Shown: positions 1 to 11,819, numbered from the stretch's first letter. The stretch is DNA of 64,000 nt from Setoptus koraiensis (GCA_048013815.1 CM106585.1:21824001-21888000); one strand, 5' to 3'. The notes: a model not told the origin generated them from the letters alone. Translations and numbers: made by a program.

Positions 1-1
1 T

Positions 2-1621
2 CTTGATGAGGACGGTTTGTTGGCGCATTTGACACTCTTGGACAGGCCCAGAGTTATAGATTTTGGGCAATTATATCCAAGTAACGTTATTATTGATGAG
101 TTAGCGTCCAAAGGTAGAAAATATCTTGGAGTAGAGAGTTTAGATAGTTGCTCTCAGTGGTGTCTTTATTATGATTGTTCTCTATTGTCGTACTGTGAAA
201 GCGAAAACTATTGCATTGTACTACCTTATGGTTCTGTGTATATAGATCCGAAAAAGCCACATTATCAAGCGAATCCAGGTTGTGACTCATATAAAATAGA
301 AAGAGCTAATTCCGATTTCATAAGAGATCTACTATCATTGAACAACTTAATTATATCAATCTGTAACAAAACTAGCAATTTGGATAATCGACCATTCCTC
401 TCTATGCAAATTGATGACAAATTGGCGCCGCCTATTCAACTAAACCCCATTGAATGTTTGGAATCGGATGATTCAATTTCGCAAGTTTTTGATCACAGAC
501 AAGATCTTTATGAAATGGATGTACATTTTTCGGAACTTATGCACGGACACAAGCTGTTGAAATCTGATAAGAAAACATTGGAAATAATACCCTCCAGCTA
601 TGATTTATGCAAATCAGCTTGCATAGAAAATCAGTGTCTGGTATTCAGTTACTGTAGTGAGAAATCTCAATGTTTGATTCAAGTGAACGAACTCAAGATG
701 GCACGTGTTGAAGATATTCTATCATTAGTAGAGGAATCTTCTCATTGCAGCATCATACAGATGGAGCCTTTGTCATTGTTCGATAAGTACATTTGGATAG
801 AGGAACCAACTGATTACGATAGATTGGTTTTGGTGAATGATGAGATCGAATGCGCTCAAAATTGTTTAGGTTACATCGAAAAAGATGCAACGACTATTCC
901 TGAACAGAACAACCAGACCAAAAGCAACCGAGAGCGTTGTTATTCGTTTGATTTATGTTGGCACAATACGGTACCGAATCCTGATCAAGATTCTGCTTGG
1001 ATAAAATGTTACCTAAATTATCACTGGAGCAGAATAAAATCTGACCCCATGGAGAAGGATCGAAGTCACGGTAACCCAGTAACTATCGGTGCGCAATCAG
1101 AGCCCAACTCAGAATCTAAGTGTATGAGGTACCAAAGAACAATCTTAAAGAATTTTGAGATATATGAACATAAAACATTTGATCTGGAATCGAGAGAGTT
1201 CTCAGGTAAAGTATCAATATTAGAGTTACATATTAGTGATGTTCATTGTGGTAAAGTGTGCAATGACAATCCAGCTTGCAGTGCATTCGCAAGTTGTTTT
1301 GATGAAACAAGAAAAACCGATAAATGTCTGATTTACGAATCTTCAAACGAGAGATTGCGCCACAAATTGATCCATTCGGACAAATGCATTGTTCACATTT
1401 TAGCCGACAATGGCAACATGAACGTTCATGATAACCAACCCGCAATTGATGAACAAAACAACAACGACAACAGAACAGCAGACAATATAAGTGGATTGGA
1501 CTTGTCGTGGTTTATTGGACTAAATATCTTATTCGTTTGGATAGGTGCAGTGAGTGCATTAACGTTTGTTACGTTTCTCCGGCAAGGTAGCACGAGGAGA
1601 TGCCGAGGCGGCAGCCACTAA
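2..1621 (+). CDS. PAN/apple-like cysteine-rich membrane protein, 5'-partial
   Basis: The frame is open to the left edge, so the N-terminus lies outside the window. About 539 residues are visible. At least four Cys-rich units are seen near nt 140-230, 600-690, 845-960 and 1240-1335. Each has the PAN/apple spacing (Cys, short gap, Cys, then an aromatic-Ser-x-Cys and a last Cys). A hydrophobic segment at about nt 1508-1579 followed by a short Arg-rich tail suggests a single-pass membrane protein with an outer PAN array. An AATAAA signal lies near 1645. PAN modules bind proteins or sugars; the ligand cannot be read here. The exact family is not recognised. Confidence 0.7.
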   Translation, partial: LDEDGLLAHLTLLDRPRVIDFGQLYPSNVIIDELASKGRKYLGVESLDSCSQWCLYYDCSLLSYCESENYCIVLPYGSVYIDPKKPHYQANPGCDSYKIERANSDFIRDLLSLNNLIISICNKTSNLDNRPFLSMQIDDKLAPPIQLNPIECLESDDSISQVFDHRQDLYEMDVHFSELMHGHKLLKSDKKTLEIIPSSYDLCKSACIENQCLVFSYCSEKSQCLIQVNELKMARVEDILSLVEESSHCSIIQMEPLSLFDKYIWIEEPTDYDRLVLVNDEIECAQNCLGYIEKDATTIPEQNNQTKSNRERCYSFDLCWHNTVPNPDQDSAWIKCYLNYHWSRIKSDPMEKDRSHGNPVTIGAQSEPNSESKCMRYQRTILKNFEIYEHKTFDLESREFSGKVSILELHISDVHCGKVCNDNPACSAFASCFDETRKTDKCLIYESSNERLRHKLIHSDKCIVHILADNGNMNVHDNQPAIDEQNNNDNRTADNISGLDLSWFIGLNILFVWIGAVSALTFVTFLRQGSTRRCRGGSH

Positions 1622-1932
1622 ACAGATTGCGACACAAATTGCGAAATAAATATCAACCACATTACATAAGAGGTATCAAACAAGATATAAGTGATGAGAT
1701 GATATAGTATGATCAAGGGGTACAGTATGAAGTGATTGGCAGGATATTTTCACATAAGTGTTTGTTGTTCCACAATGCGACAGTGAACTGACAAACGTGA
1801 AAGCAGCGGAACAAAAACAGTGTAGAGTCAGTGAAATGTTGAAAACAACGGTGGCTGTGTCCAGTGTCAGTGTCAGTGTCACTGATTTCACGGTAGAGGG
1901 CAACTCGTCTTGGGCGCATCGGAATTTGTACC

Positions 1933-1989
1933 GTGTGCGTTTTTGGCAATGTCCCTAAGGAGTTCTTTTTTTCTCTGCCAGGGGCGCAG
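1933..1989 (+). repeat. 58-bp module, copy h
   Basis: Starts GTGTGCG, then a T-run and CAATGTCC, and ends with GCCAGGGGCGCAG. It aligns over its full 57 bases with the inverted copy at 2154-2210. Forms a convergent pair with that copy, 164 bp apart. Confidence 0.65.
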
Positions 1990-2153
1990 CAGGCGGACTA
2001 GGGTGCATAGCCAAGGACAGTGTCTCGATATATGTTTATTTATTTTGATTTACAATTTGTTGATGGGACACGTTCACATTCACGTCCCGATTCTGCAGAT
2101 AAGCACTCTGCAAGATCAACTACTATTCGCTCGAATTGCATACAAGAATAGAA

Positions 2154-2210
2154 GCCGATCTGACAGATCAAAAAAGAATCCTCCTGGCGGACATTGGCAT
2201 AAACGCACAC
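2154..2210 (-). repeat. 58-bp module, copy g (degenerate core)
   Basis: On the minus strand it starts GTGTGCGTTTATGCCAATG. The 3' core is decayed compared with other copies. It has the same length as copy h and lies in opposite orientation. Confidence 0.55.
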
Positions 2211-2392
2211 AGCACAGTGGTATGATTGTGGGCAGCGAATATAGGGTGGGAGGCTCAAATGAGCAAGGTCCAAAAGCGCCTGTGCAGCACACAAGCACAG
2301 AGAGTGCAAAGTAGTATTGTGTGCCAGTGTTAAACTGCGGCGCTAAACACGCTCAAAGTCTTGCTTACTCACTAACTGTGCGATTAAAGCAA

Positions 2393-2450
2393 GCACACGT
2401 TTTTCTGCTGCACCTAAATTAGTTTACAAAAGATCCACGAGAGCGGCGCT
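2393..2450 (+). repeat. 58-bp module, copy i
   Basis: Ends CCACGAGAGCGGCGCT, with a T-run 35 bp upstream of that core, as in the other copies. It lies inside MITE 1. Confidence 0.6.
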
Positions 2451-2482
2451 GCAAGGCATTCTTCGTTGAACAAAGTGTGAGC

Positions 2483-2537
2483 AGCGCCTCTGTTGGATAC
2501 TTCATAAAACATCGGTGCACATTGGAAGCAGCGCGCA
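2483..2537 (-). repeat. 58-bp module, copy j
   Basis: On the minus strand: TTCCAATG about 33 bp before the core CCAACAGAGGCGCT. Convergent with copy i, only 32 bp apart. Confidence 0.6.
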
Positions 2538-3510
2538 GTGTTTGTGTGCTGAAAATGCACTGTGGAAGGCAGCGTAGCATAAACTGTAGAAACTTGCCCA
2601 TTTGAGCCTCCCACCCTATACCAACGGACTCACAAAGAGATGATGCAAATCGAGTGCACTCATATGGAAAAAATAAACTGTTGATTACAGCCACCATGTA
2701 CCACAGTGAAAACAGATTGCTGCCCAACTGCATTATCAATACTGCTATGGCTGCAGCTGTATCGTTGGAACAAGAAAAAATAAACACTAGCAACAGTTTT
2801 TCGATAGCAGACAGAGATTATTTGTGTGCCAATAAGATGAATACAAAGCGGCAAGTGTCCAATATAACGTGAACACTGTGTGATTTAGATTCAATCTTCT
2901 TCATGCAACTGTCTGTGGTCTTCATTGGCATAAAATCTCTGCATCAGCATCAAATGTATCGAATACAAACAGAGGGAAAGAATTCTTCGCCGGACATTCG
3001 AATTCTAATCAAAATGCAAATCTGTATACCATATGTACAGGCATTAGTATTACTATTTTATTAAACCGAACCGCAAATGCAAGTCGCAAATGCTGTTATT
3101 ACTGGTAATCGACGTTTATCTTGTCCACTAGTAAACTGGTTCTATCAGATGTTCCGACACAGGATCTCATGCAAACAATTTTATATATTGTTTATATTGA
3201 CCATAAGATTAAAACTCTGGCCATTTATCCACGCCTTTATCACGATGTCATACATCAGAATGAGGACAATTTCCCGGAATATTATCATAAACGGGCAGTG
3301 TGTTTGCAATTAACGCGTCGCCTATTATAGAGAGGCTGTAACTATTGCATCATGAACATTTAAAAGTATTTCAACAAATTAACAATCAACAAGTTAACAT
3401 AGACACACATAAACACAATTTAAATTATTTATTAGCTTTTGTATTATTAACTATTGCATAGGTGCAAACCCTATACTACTTACTATAATATATTTATTTA
3501 CAATTCGCCT

Positions 3511-6500
3511 ATGCACATCATGAGAAGCAACCAAGATGATCTAGTGGCCAAGGAGATAGTGCAAACTTTGAGAGAATGGCACAGGATATGGCGAACAGTT
3601 TATCTGAGTAATCAGCATGACTTATTGGAGAGAATTTCCGTTGCCATAACAGATCTGTTCGATCTGAGGAAACAATTGTTGCACAATCACCAGAGTCACG
3701 ATCAATTGAAAGAGCTTAAATTTAGAATTGTTAGCAAAATCGATGCTGGCAATAAATTGTTGAATCTTGATCTGGTCCCCAGAATCGATTCACAGATAGT
3801 CAATCCCAGGGACATCTGTCCAATCAAACTACTTCAAATACATTGCGAAGCATCCTGTGATCAAATTTTGCCATACAGTAAATCGAGCTGTACTAATTCA
3901 AACATATCAAGTTCTACTTCAAGCAGTTCTACTTCAACAAATTCTTCTGCAACACATAATTTAAAATTGACTGTTAAAGATATTAATCTCAGTATATTAA
4001 ATCAAGAAGAGTGTACAGAGATGTATATTTCGGTTATTGATGCCACCAATATGAGCCAAATCAAATTTATGACAGAAAAGCATCTTGTCAGGTGTAGAAA
4101 TGACACTCCTTCTAGTCCTGTTAGTACAATTTTCACCGATTTCAGCAATACCGACATCGGCAGGGATCTTTATTTGTTCATACAAATCTATAGAATTGGT
4201 CGAATGAACATAACAGATGGCATGAAAACTTTAGGCAGACACCAAACATCAACAAATACCATTGCAGCTAACAGTAGACCTACTACCAATGGATCTACTA
4301 ATCCATCACAGTCCAACACCAACTCAACTCCTGGTAAGATTATCAACATGTTTAACAATATAGTTTCTATCGGTTTGTCAGAGAATCAGTATAAAAGACC
4401 TTATGGAGGGGCAATAGTGCCAATAACGGAAAGTGTAAGAGGTAGTCATCAAGAAAAAGAATATCAAGTAAAAATCAACGCTTGCAACGAAAATGATTTT
4501 CATCAACTTCACGAGACTTTGCTGAGGAAGCAAACAAGCAAACTTAATCAAACCTCACCGGGTATTGATATGAATATTGCACTCAGGTTTTTCAGAGGTG
4601 ATTATAATCTATTCTTGAAAGATGAATGTGTAACACGCAAACGCGGTTTTCCCGACGTTGTTATGCCTGGTGACTTCAGAAACGATCTTCATTTTGTCTT
4701 AGAAAGCGGTGAATTCGAGAAAGGAGGAAAGTCTATTCCTAAAAACATCGAGGCCTGCATAAGTCTGGTCGATAGCAAAGGAATAACTATCGATAAATGT
4801 ATTTCATACGGAAGTGGTGTTGCTAATGTTACAACTTACAAATCTGGAGTTTATTATCACTCCAACTCTCCGAAGTGGAATGAATCCTTAAAGTTCATTG
4901 TTCCTTTAGACGAATTTGAAGGTGCTCATGTGAGGATCGAATTTAGACATTGTTCCACCAAAGATAAAGGAAAGAGGTTCTTGGGATTCTGCTACATGCC
5001 TTTGAGCGACACGGATGGCACAGTCATTTCTAATAAGCAACACGAACTCTATTTATATCGATATGATGTGCAAAATTTCGAAGACGAAAATCTCAACATG
5101 TTAAGCTACACTCTACTGCCATACGGACCAGGTAGCAAGAATGCTAAAATGAATGGCTCCGTGCTGAATAGTTCCACTAGTCGTTTCTTTAGAAACACTA
5201 AAGAGGTAATCTATGTAAGCACATTCTTGCTTAGCACTAAATTGACACAGAATAGTGATTTACTAACTTTATTAAAATGGCGCGAACTAGATCCTGACGA
5301 TATCAAAGGCGCTCTTGAAAAAGTGCTCTACATGGATGGGGAGGAAATTGTAAAGTTTTTACAGGACATTTTAGATACCTTATTTGATACATTTGCAATA
5401 TTTTCAACAAGCGAAGTTGATCCGAAAAAGAATTGTTCGGGATTTATTTTTAAAGTTCTGGTGCACATATTCTTACTCTTGGACGAACCCAAGTACTCAC
5501 ATTTCAAGCCTGTTTTGGAAACTTACGTATCTGCTCATTTCTCGGCAACTCTAGTTTATAAAGGACTTTTATCATGCGTGAAACAGTGTGCCGATTATTC
5601 TTCGGATGTCGACAAACATGTCCCAATACAAGGATGCTTCAAATCTTTACACTACGTTTTCCAATTTATCATTCAATCTAGACTATTATATATCAAAGCT
5701 ACGGAACATAATAGTGACTCGGATCACTTCTTGGCGTTCGCTACCGACCTGCGTTTATTGTTTAAATCGTTTGATCGAATGTTGATGTTGCCAACCTCAG
5801 ATGTTACAGATGTTTCTGATAGCATTTTCACAATTCAAGCTGTCTTCCTCAAGGCATTTCCTTTTACATTCGATCAATTGTTGAAAGTGATGGAACCCAT
5901 GGACTTGACAGGACGAATAACCAGATTCATCGACGGCGCTTTCGAGAGACCAAATAAGATGGTAAGTAGTCTTTAAATATTCGGAAACTTTTCATCTAAA
6001 CTAATCGTATTTCCCGATCACAAACTAAAGTGATAGAATCTCATGTTTCTATGGAGAAACTCGATATTATTTCTCCCCTTTACTCCATCCTTACTGAATG
6101 ACCACTCGAACATCTTTTTTATTTCAGGGATGTTTCTGCTACTCATTACCTCAGACTATCTTGAAGGCTAGACTCAAATTTATTCAGGATACTTTAGAAA
6201 GCGTTCTTTGTCGAGACATGGAGCCTAGACAAAGAATTATTGAGACTTGTTGCAAACATCTAGAACATCTTATTTCGTCCATGAAAGAGATAAAGCTTTG
6301 TGCAGAGATACTGTCTACCATGCTTATAAAATGTTATGATTTTCACTGGCCGAAAATAAGCGAATTATGTATTCGCGAGGATAACAATACATCAGGAAAT
6401 CACAACCGTTTTGATCAACTCATCACAATCATAGATTTGAGAAAGATTGTCCGTCCTACCAAATATGCCAATTGCGATTTGCTAGCATGTCTATTGACCA

Positions 6501-9500
6501 ATGAACTTAGCCCTATCGTCTTGTTTGTCCTGAACTCCATAGTTGTTCTCCTGGATAAACTTATTAAGGATGCTCAATCGAACAAAATTCTCATTCAGCA
6601 ATATTACGCTTGTCTTTTCACAATTCTTAAACTAATGAATGAGCGAAACTACAATCAGTTCCTTAATAACTTGAGAGTCCACCAAAAAGAATTTCTATTA
6701 AGCTTTTTCAGGATCGTTAAGTATTCAAAAGAAATATATGACAAAGATTGGTTAGTCATGAAAATGTTGGCAGATTCTATCGCCGTGTGTTCGTTGGACC
6801 AGCTTTCAAGACCTCTCAAGATTGAAGTTTCAAATTCGTTATTCGATAAGACTCTTTGGAATTCATACTTCAATTTAACTATCGAAATTCTGATACATCC
6901 AAACCTGCAACTGGAGACGTTTACTGACTACAAGAGAACTTTTATACTTAAAAACTTCGGAGATCTCCGGCTCTGCATGGGAAGACAAATCTTGAACATG
7001 TGGAAAGATCTTGGATCCTTTAAAGTAAGCCTTTCACCGACTATGGTTATGTCTCTTCTAGAAATTACTTTTTTGCCCATTGATGAATTACAAAAGGAAA
7101 CCATGCCAGCATTCTACGATCTTATCGACACTGAATATAAACTGAAAAACGATTTTCGTCAGGTAGAAAAAAGTCTGATGGATAGCATGGAGGTTTCTAT
7201 CTTGAGTGGTAAAGGAGATACTTCGTATGCAGATCTATTTAACTCAATCCTAGTGGAAAACATAGAGTCGAAGTCTCCTGTCTGGAAGGATCAAGGTTTG
7301 AGATTTGCTAGATCTCTGAATCGGCAGATACATCTTTTGCTAGATTTGGGAAACATTCCAGATGTACCAGAGAAGAGGAACAAGCGGATGAATTGTTTGG
7401 TGAAACTTCTTTATTTCTACAAACTCGAATACAAGAGAAATGATATGTATGTGAAGTACATTTACGAATTGTGCGATATGCATCTTCCGTCATCCAATTA
7501 CGTTGAAGCTGCTTTTACCCTGAAGTTATATGCCGATATACTCGATTGGTCAAATAAGATATTGAACTCGTTGGATGGCTATCATTCGAGAGAGGAGGAA
7601 TGGAAAAGAAAAGAAATGTTATACTTGAGAATAATTGATTATTTCGACCAAGGAAAGTGCTGGGAAGAGGCTATATCTTTGTGTAAAGAGTTGGCCTTTT
7701 TTTATGAAACCTGCCTGGTTGACTACAGTAGATTATCCAATATTTTGAAAAGATTGGCAACGTTTATTGATAGTATCCTAAACAATCAAAGACCTGCCAG
7801 AGAATATTTCAGAGTTGGCTTTTATGGTTCCGATTTCCCTTCTTTCATAAAGAATAAAGAATACATTTTTCGTGGAAAGGAGTACGAGGGTTTGCCTGCC
7901 TTTATGCAAAGAATACTTAACGAATACCCCGATGCCACTATATTAAGTTCAGCGAGCAAGCAACAGATAAACTGTGACGCATCTGGCCAAAATATTGTCA
8001 TATCTAATGTGAAGCCTGTACCTTGTTTGGAACCACACCTCAAGTGCGAAGAAAAAAATATATCTGAAAAGATTATTGGATATTATCTGAACAACAGATT
8101 GGATACATTTTTTTACGATAAACCCATCCAGAAAGGTGTCGGAGATAAAGAAAACGAATTTAGAACTCTCTGGGTTGAGCGGACGACATTGAAATTGTAT
8201 GAGGCATTACCTGGGATCTTGCCATGGTTTGAAATTGGGGATAAAACTGTTACAGAAATTTCTCCGATAAACCTTGCGATAGAAACCGTGTCGAACATGA
8301 ACTCAGAAATGAGTAAGTTGATATGCAAATATAGGTATGAGAAAATTACACAGATCCGTCCTCTCACTATGCGACTACAAGGTGTCATAGACGCACCTGT
8401 CAATGGTGGTATCGCAGTTTTCATCGATGCCTTTCTAAGCCCAAAGTATACTCAGATAAGCCCTCATTGTTCTGAATTGGTATTAAAACTTAAGGATTTA
8501 ATCAAACATCAAATCAGAATACTTGAGAGTGGACTTCTTCTGCATGAAAGACTAGCTACTCCAGAATGGCAACCTCTTCATGCAATATTAGTCGAGAGAC
8601 TTAGTTCAATTAAATCTTCCTTGATTGATACACCTAGTCCAAACTCACCTCATCCATCGATGACATGCTCTGGGAGTGAAAGTGGTACAATCTCGCGAGT
8701 TTCTATAGTTAATCAGCCTCTACCTCCAATGCCGACATCAAATAAATCTAATATTCCAACAGACGAAGATGATTTCAGCTCAGATTCCAACTATGATGAT
8801 CAAATCTATTCACTAGTTCCCGACCCACCAGATAGGCCAATACCGAATGATGTTGAGCGACGAGATGATCGCTTGACAGCACTTAAAAGCCCTGAATGCA
8901 CTTCTTCGTTATCATCAATTGCAATAGTTAGCAACTTTCCACAAAATAGGCCAAAGAGTAATTGCTCAAATCTGAAAAGTAATAACAATTCACACGAAGT
9001 ATTTCCCAATAAGAATTTGCATTTGGACTCTCAATCTAGTCTTCAAGATATTGTTAATCATCGATTAGCACAAAACAATAATCTCTTGCAACACAAATCC
9101 TCAGAACAATGTTCATACAATAAGGATGCTAATTTTTCACTTTGGTCAAATCCGTCGTCCAACACCAACTCTTTGATTTTCGACAATGCATCGCCTGACA
9201 ATGCTCCACCTCTTCCCCCGAGAACCATGGATCGTATTGCTAGACACGAGATACTTGCTCATAAAGATAAGATATCGAATAATACCCTACGTACTAGCGA
9301 GCAGTTGGAGAGCGAAAAGGATCAATTGGAAGTAACCTCAGTCGATGAAAGTGCAAAGCTTGTTAAATGTGAGACACTAACTGTAAATAGTATTGCTACT
9401 CCCCCGCCGCTACCCAATCGTCAAGCCAAAGCTGGTTCAGATTCTGAGTTCAAATCAGTATCTAATAACAACACTAAGTGCACAATCAACGATCTGTTGT

Positions 9501-9535
9501 CTGAGGAAACTGAAGACTTTCCAACTGGAGAATGA
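3511..9535 (+). CDS. mbc: DOCK-A family Rac guanine-nucleotide exchange factor (Dock180/myoblast city type)
   Basis: Two exons, 3511-5961 and 6128-9535, are joined in phase 0 across a 166-nt GT-AG intron and give about 1952 residues. The family activates Rac with ELMO and Crk in cell migration, engulfment and myoblast fusion. Visible parts: the helical linker starting at TLREWHRIWR, the lipid-binding DHR-1/C2 region (about residues 380-560, with RGFPDVVMPGDFRNDL), a long armadillo-like middle, and the catalytic DHR-2 region (about 1230-1650, with FYKLEYKRNDMYVKYIYELC and a KEYEG patch). The tail has Pro-rich Crk-type sites (PPLPPR, PPPLPNR). The first ATGs are at 3511 and 3520. The usual N-terminal SH3 domain is not encoded in this frame or seen upstream. 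An AATAAA lies at 9606. Family identity is secure; the 5' end is not. Confidence 0.92.
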
Positions 9536-10087
9536 CAGATGTATAACCGTGGCCTACAAAAATGAAAACCTTTTCTATCTCTTTCTTCCACTAATACAAT
9601 CTTTCAATAAATAATTCACCTCTTGGACTGAATCACCTAATATTTTATCGGCTGTTTTTTGATTGTTGATTTTCTAAGTGGATGATCAGCTTACGGTCAT
9701 TTTGTTGGAATCTTTTGCATTATGAATCATCAACTTGAGTTTATCTGTTTCAGTATTTGTTTGTTTGATTATTTATTCGTTAATAAACTTTGTAATGTAT
9801 GTCCTATATGGTACAAATATATTCTGGTATAGAAGGATAAACCTCATCATAAGAGGCGAGAAACAAGTTGCACTATGAGGAGAAGAATTATTTACGCTCC
9901 ACCCTCGCGAAATAAAAACAATGAAAGATGGCGTGCACAGCTGTAGAGAAAATTTAGCACAACTTGACGTTGTATTTCAAGGTGACTGTAAAAAAACTAA
10001 ACTCAATAGACACCGTTAGAAATAATTAGAATCAAGGCGTTATCCATAAGTAAATTTTCTGTCAATTGAATCATAAACATTATAACC
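9536..10087. other. DOCK 3' UTR and NDUFA12 promoter region
   Basis: Contains AATAAA at 9606 and a second AATAAA near 9783. Nothing else was recognised. Confidence 0.5.
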
Positions 10088-10564
10088 ATGATTCCCAAGC
10101 TACCCAGCCTCAAGATAATATTGGGTCTGGATAAAGTGGAAAATTTAATCAGAATGGTTCAGCAGAATGGTGGAATCAAGCAATCATTGTATAAAGGATT
10201 TGTAAACGATTATCTCAAAGAGGGCACCCTTGTTGGAGAGGACAAATACGGAAATAAATATTATGAGAATAATAACTACTTTGTTTGCAGAAACCGCTGG
10301 GTCGAATACAATGATAATGTCTACTTGAATTACAACGCCAGCCAGATACCACCGGAGTGGCACAGATGGCTACAGCATATTTGTGACCTGCCGCCTACGA
10401 TAGATAAGCCGGTACATCACAAATGGATGATAGATCATGAGGAAAATCAAACTGGAACCAGATTTGCGTATATGCCCTACAGCACCACAAAACAAAAGAT
10501 AAAGCCTTGGGTTCCGGAAAACTCGAAAAGTCGTCGCCTAGCTGCACAAACTAGTCAGTCTTAA
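10088..10564 (+). CDS. NDUFA12: Complex I accessory subunit NDUFA12 (B17.2)
   Basis: A 158-residue single-exon protein. It is an accessory subunit of mitochondrial NADH:ubiquinone oxidoreductase, needed for late assembly of the matrix arm. The family core is clear: LVGEDKYGNKYYEN, then RNRWVEY, then PPEWHRWLQHICD and a C-terminal KPWVPE. Length and order fit the family. The start codon at 10088 follows an A-rich context and keeps the conserved N-terminal helix. The gene is convergent with the SDR gene at 10742. Confidence 0.93.
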   Translation: MIPKLPSLKIILGLDKVENLIRMVQQNGGIKQSLYKGFVNDYLKEGTLVGEDKYGNKYYENNNYFVCRNRWVEYNDNVYLNYNASQIPPEWHRWLQHICDLPPTIDKPVHHKWMIDHEENQTGTRFAYMPYSTTKQKIKPWVPENSKSRRLAAQTSQS

Positions 10565-10741
10565 TTTGTGACGAAAAGCGTTTGAATGTTTTCATCGAGA
10601 AAAAGTCAAAATTCAATTATGATTTCAAAATTAAAGCCCTTAGGAACTAGTTCGATTTTAGGGTTAAAATCAACGTGCCAAAAGTTTCAGAATACTCATT
10701 GATTACTCGACTAAGGGACTACATTCACACACTGCAGCAAT

Positions 10742-11569
10742 TTAATCATTCCGTTTGAAAATGTTGGGACGAGCTCCAGCATCCAAACGTATGCTGGATC
10801 CGTTCAGCATCTGATTCTCCAATATAGTTTGGACTAAATGTGTGAACTCTTCAGGTTCACCAAGTCGGTTTGGCAGAAGATTCACCTCCTTCTCTATATG
10901 ATCTATTACAATTGGGCTGGTCGCTTGTATTAATTTTGTATTGAAATAGCCTAGACTAATAGTATTTGCTCTTATTCCATGAGGAGCTAGTTCCCTTGCC
11001 AACTCGAATGTCATCGAATCTATAGCTCCTCTCGAAGCTGAGTATCCCGATTGGCCTGTGAGGGCGTCCTCTGTAGAAACACAACTAACATTGATAATAC
11101 ATTTTGTTTTGTTTTGAGAATCCAAAGTATCACTATCTCTGAGCATATGTTTTATCGCCCATCTACAAGTGTTGAAAAATCCGATTGTATTGAATGAGAT
11201 GAGATTATCGAAATGATCCAGACCATAAACCAAGCCAGACTTTCGACTGTGCAATTGAAAGGCTGCGCTAACTCCGGCAGCATTGATCAAGTTATCCAGC
11301 CGTCCAAATTTTTTCAAGGCCAGATCCAATGTGGTTTGCATGGCTACTTCATCCTGAGTAGTATGAGCTCGCAGCAACAAGCGTTCATCCTTTTCAAACT
11401 GTTTAAGCAAAGAATCATCTAGGCAGCGATCAATTCCCACAATACCTTTGCTCCCTTTATTGAGTAGATGTTCAAGGGTAGCTTTGCCCAATCCCGAGTT
11501 ACAACCGGTAACAATATTTATTGTATTCCTAATGGAATTAAACAAAGAGGTATTCATCAGGTCGAGCAA
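10742..11569 (-). CDS. Short-chain dehydrogenase, HSD17B10-like, with altered catalytic residues
   Basis: A 275-residue Rossmann-fold SDR. The NAD-binding TGCNSGLG (residues 21-28), an acidic residue after strand 2 (GID) and the NAAG motif are present. The overall alignment, including the end (RLGEPEEFTHLVQTILEN), is closest to the mitochondrial 17-beta-hydroxysteroid/3-hydroxyacyl-CoA dehydrogenase type 10. In the Ser-Tyr-Lys triad only Tyr176 is kept. The position of the catalytic Ser, 13 residues before Tyr, is Cys163 (with Ser162 next to it), and the YxxxK lysine is Arg180 (AGA codon). Activity may be weak or lost. A true HSD17B10 ortholog usually keeps the triad, so this may be a divergent paralog. 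Confidence 0.85.
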   Translation of the reverse strand: MLDLMNTSLFNSIRNTINIVTGCNSGLGKATLEHLLNKGSKGIVGIDRCLDDSLLKQFEKDERLLLRAHTTQDEVAMQTTLDLALKKFGRLDNLINAAGVSAAFQLHSRKSGLVYGLDHFDNLISFNTIGFFNTCRWAIKHMLRDSDTLDSQNKTKCIINVSCVSTEDALTGQSGYSASRGAIDSMTFELARELAPHGIRANTISLGYFNTKLIQATSPIVIDHIEKEVNLLPNRLGEPEEFTHLVQTILENQMLNGSSIRLDAGARPNIFKRND

Positions 11570-11746
11570 TTAACTGAACAAAAATAAAATGAAGCAATTG
11601 GGTAGATTCGGTGAAATTTAATTAATGCGATCTTTTCAAATGATCAAACATCACCTAAATAAAAAGGACAAATTCATGTCACGTGTATGACTATACGATT
11701 CTTGTCCAAAAATCATTAATGTCTTATGCCAAGTACTTTCATCAAG

Positions 11747-11819
11747 GTCCCATTAGCGCAGTGGATAGCGCGTTGGACTTCTAATCCAAAGGTCGAGGGT
11801 TCGACTCCCTCATGGGATG
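11747..11819 (+). tRNA. tRNA-Arg (anticodon TCT)
   Basis: A 73-nt cloverleaf without intron. The acceptor arm GTCCCAT pairs with ATGGGAT, with one G-U pair. The D arm holds AGCGCAGTGGATAGCGC, the anticodon loop is CTTCTAA, and the T arm is GAGGGTTCGACTCCCTC. The discriminator base is G. It lies 185 bp upstream of the next coding start. A reading frame runs through it by chance. Confidence 0.97.

Larger units (their letters stand above)
2242..2618. mobile_element. MITE 1, TA-flanked
   Basis: A 377-bp element has terminal inverted repeats that start TAGGGTGGGAGGCTCAAATG and match over 25 of 26 bases. It is flanked by TA on both sides, as in a TA target duplication. No ORF that could be a transposase is present. 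A box ATGCACTGTGGAAGG sits exactly 49 bp from the right end. The element carries a convergent pair of the 58-bp module. Confidence 0.75.
1622..3510. other. Spacer between PAN gene and DOCK gene
   Basis: No convincing exon is visible in either strand. It holds two convergent pairs of a ~58-bp module (1933-2210 and 2393-2537) and a 377-bp TIR element (2242-2618). The DOCK promoter or a first exon may lie in 2620-3510, but no SH3-coding sequence was found. Confidence 0.6.
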
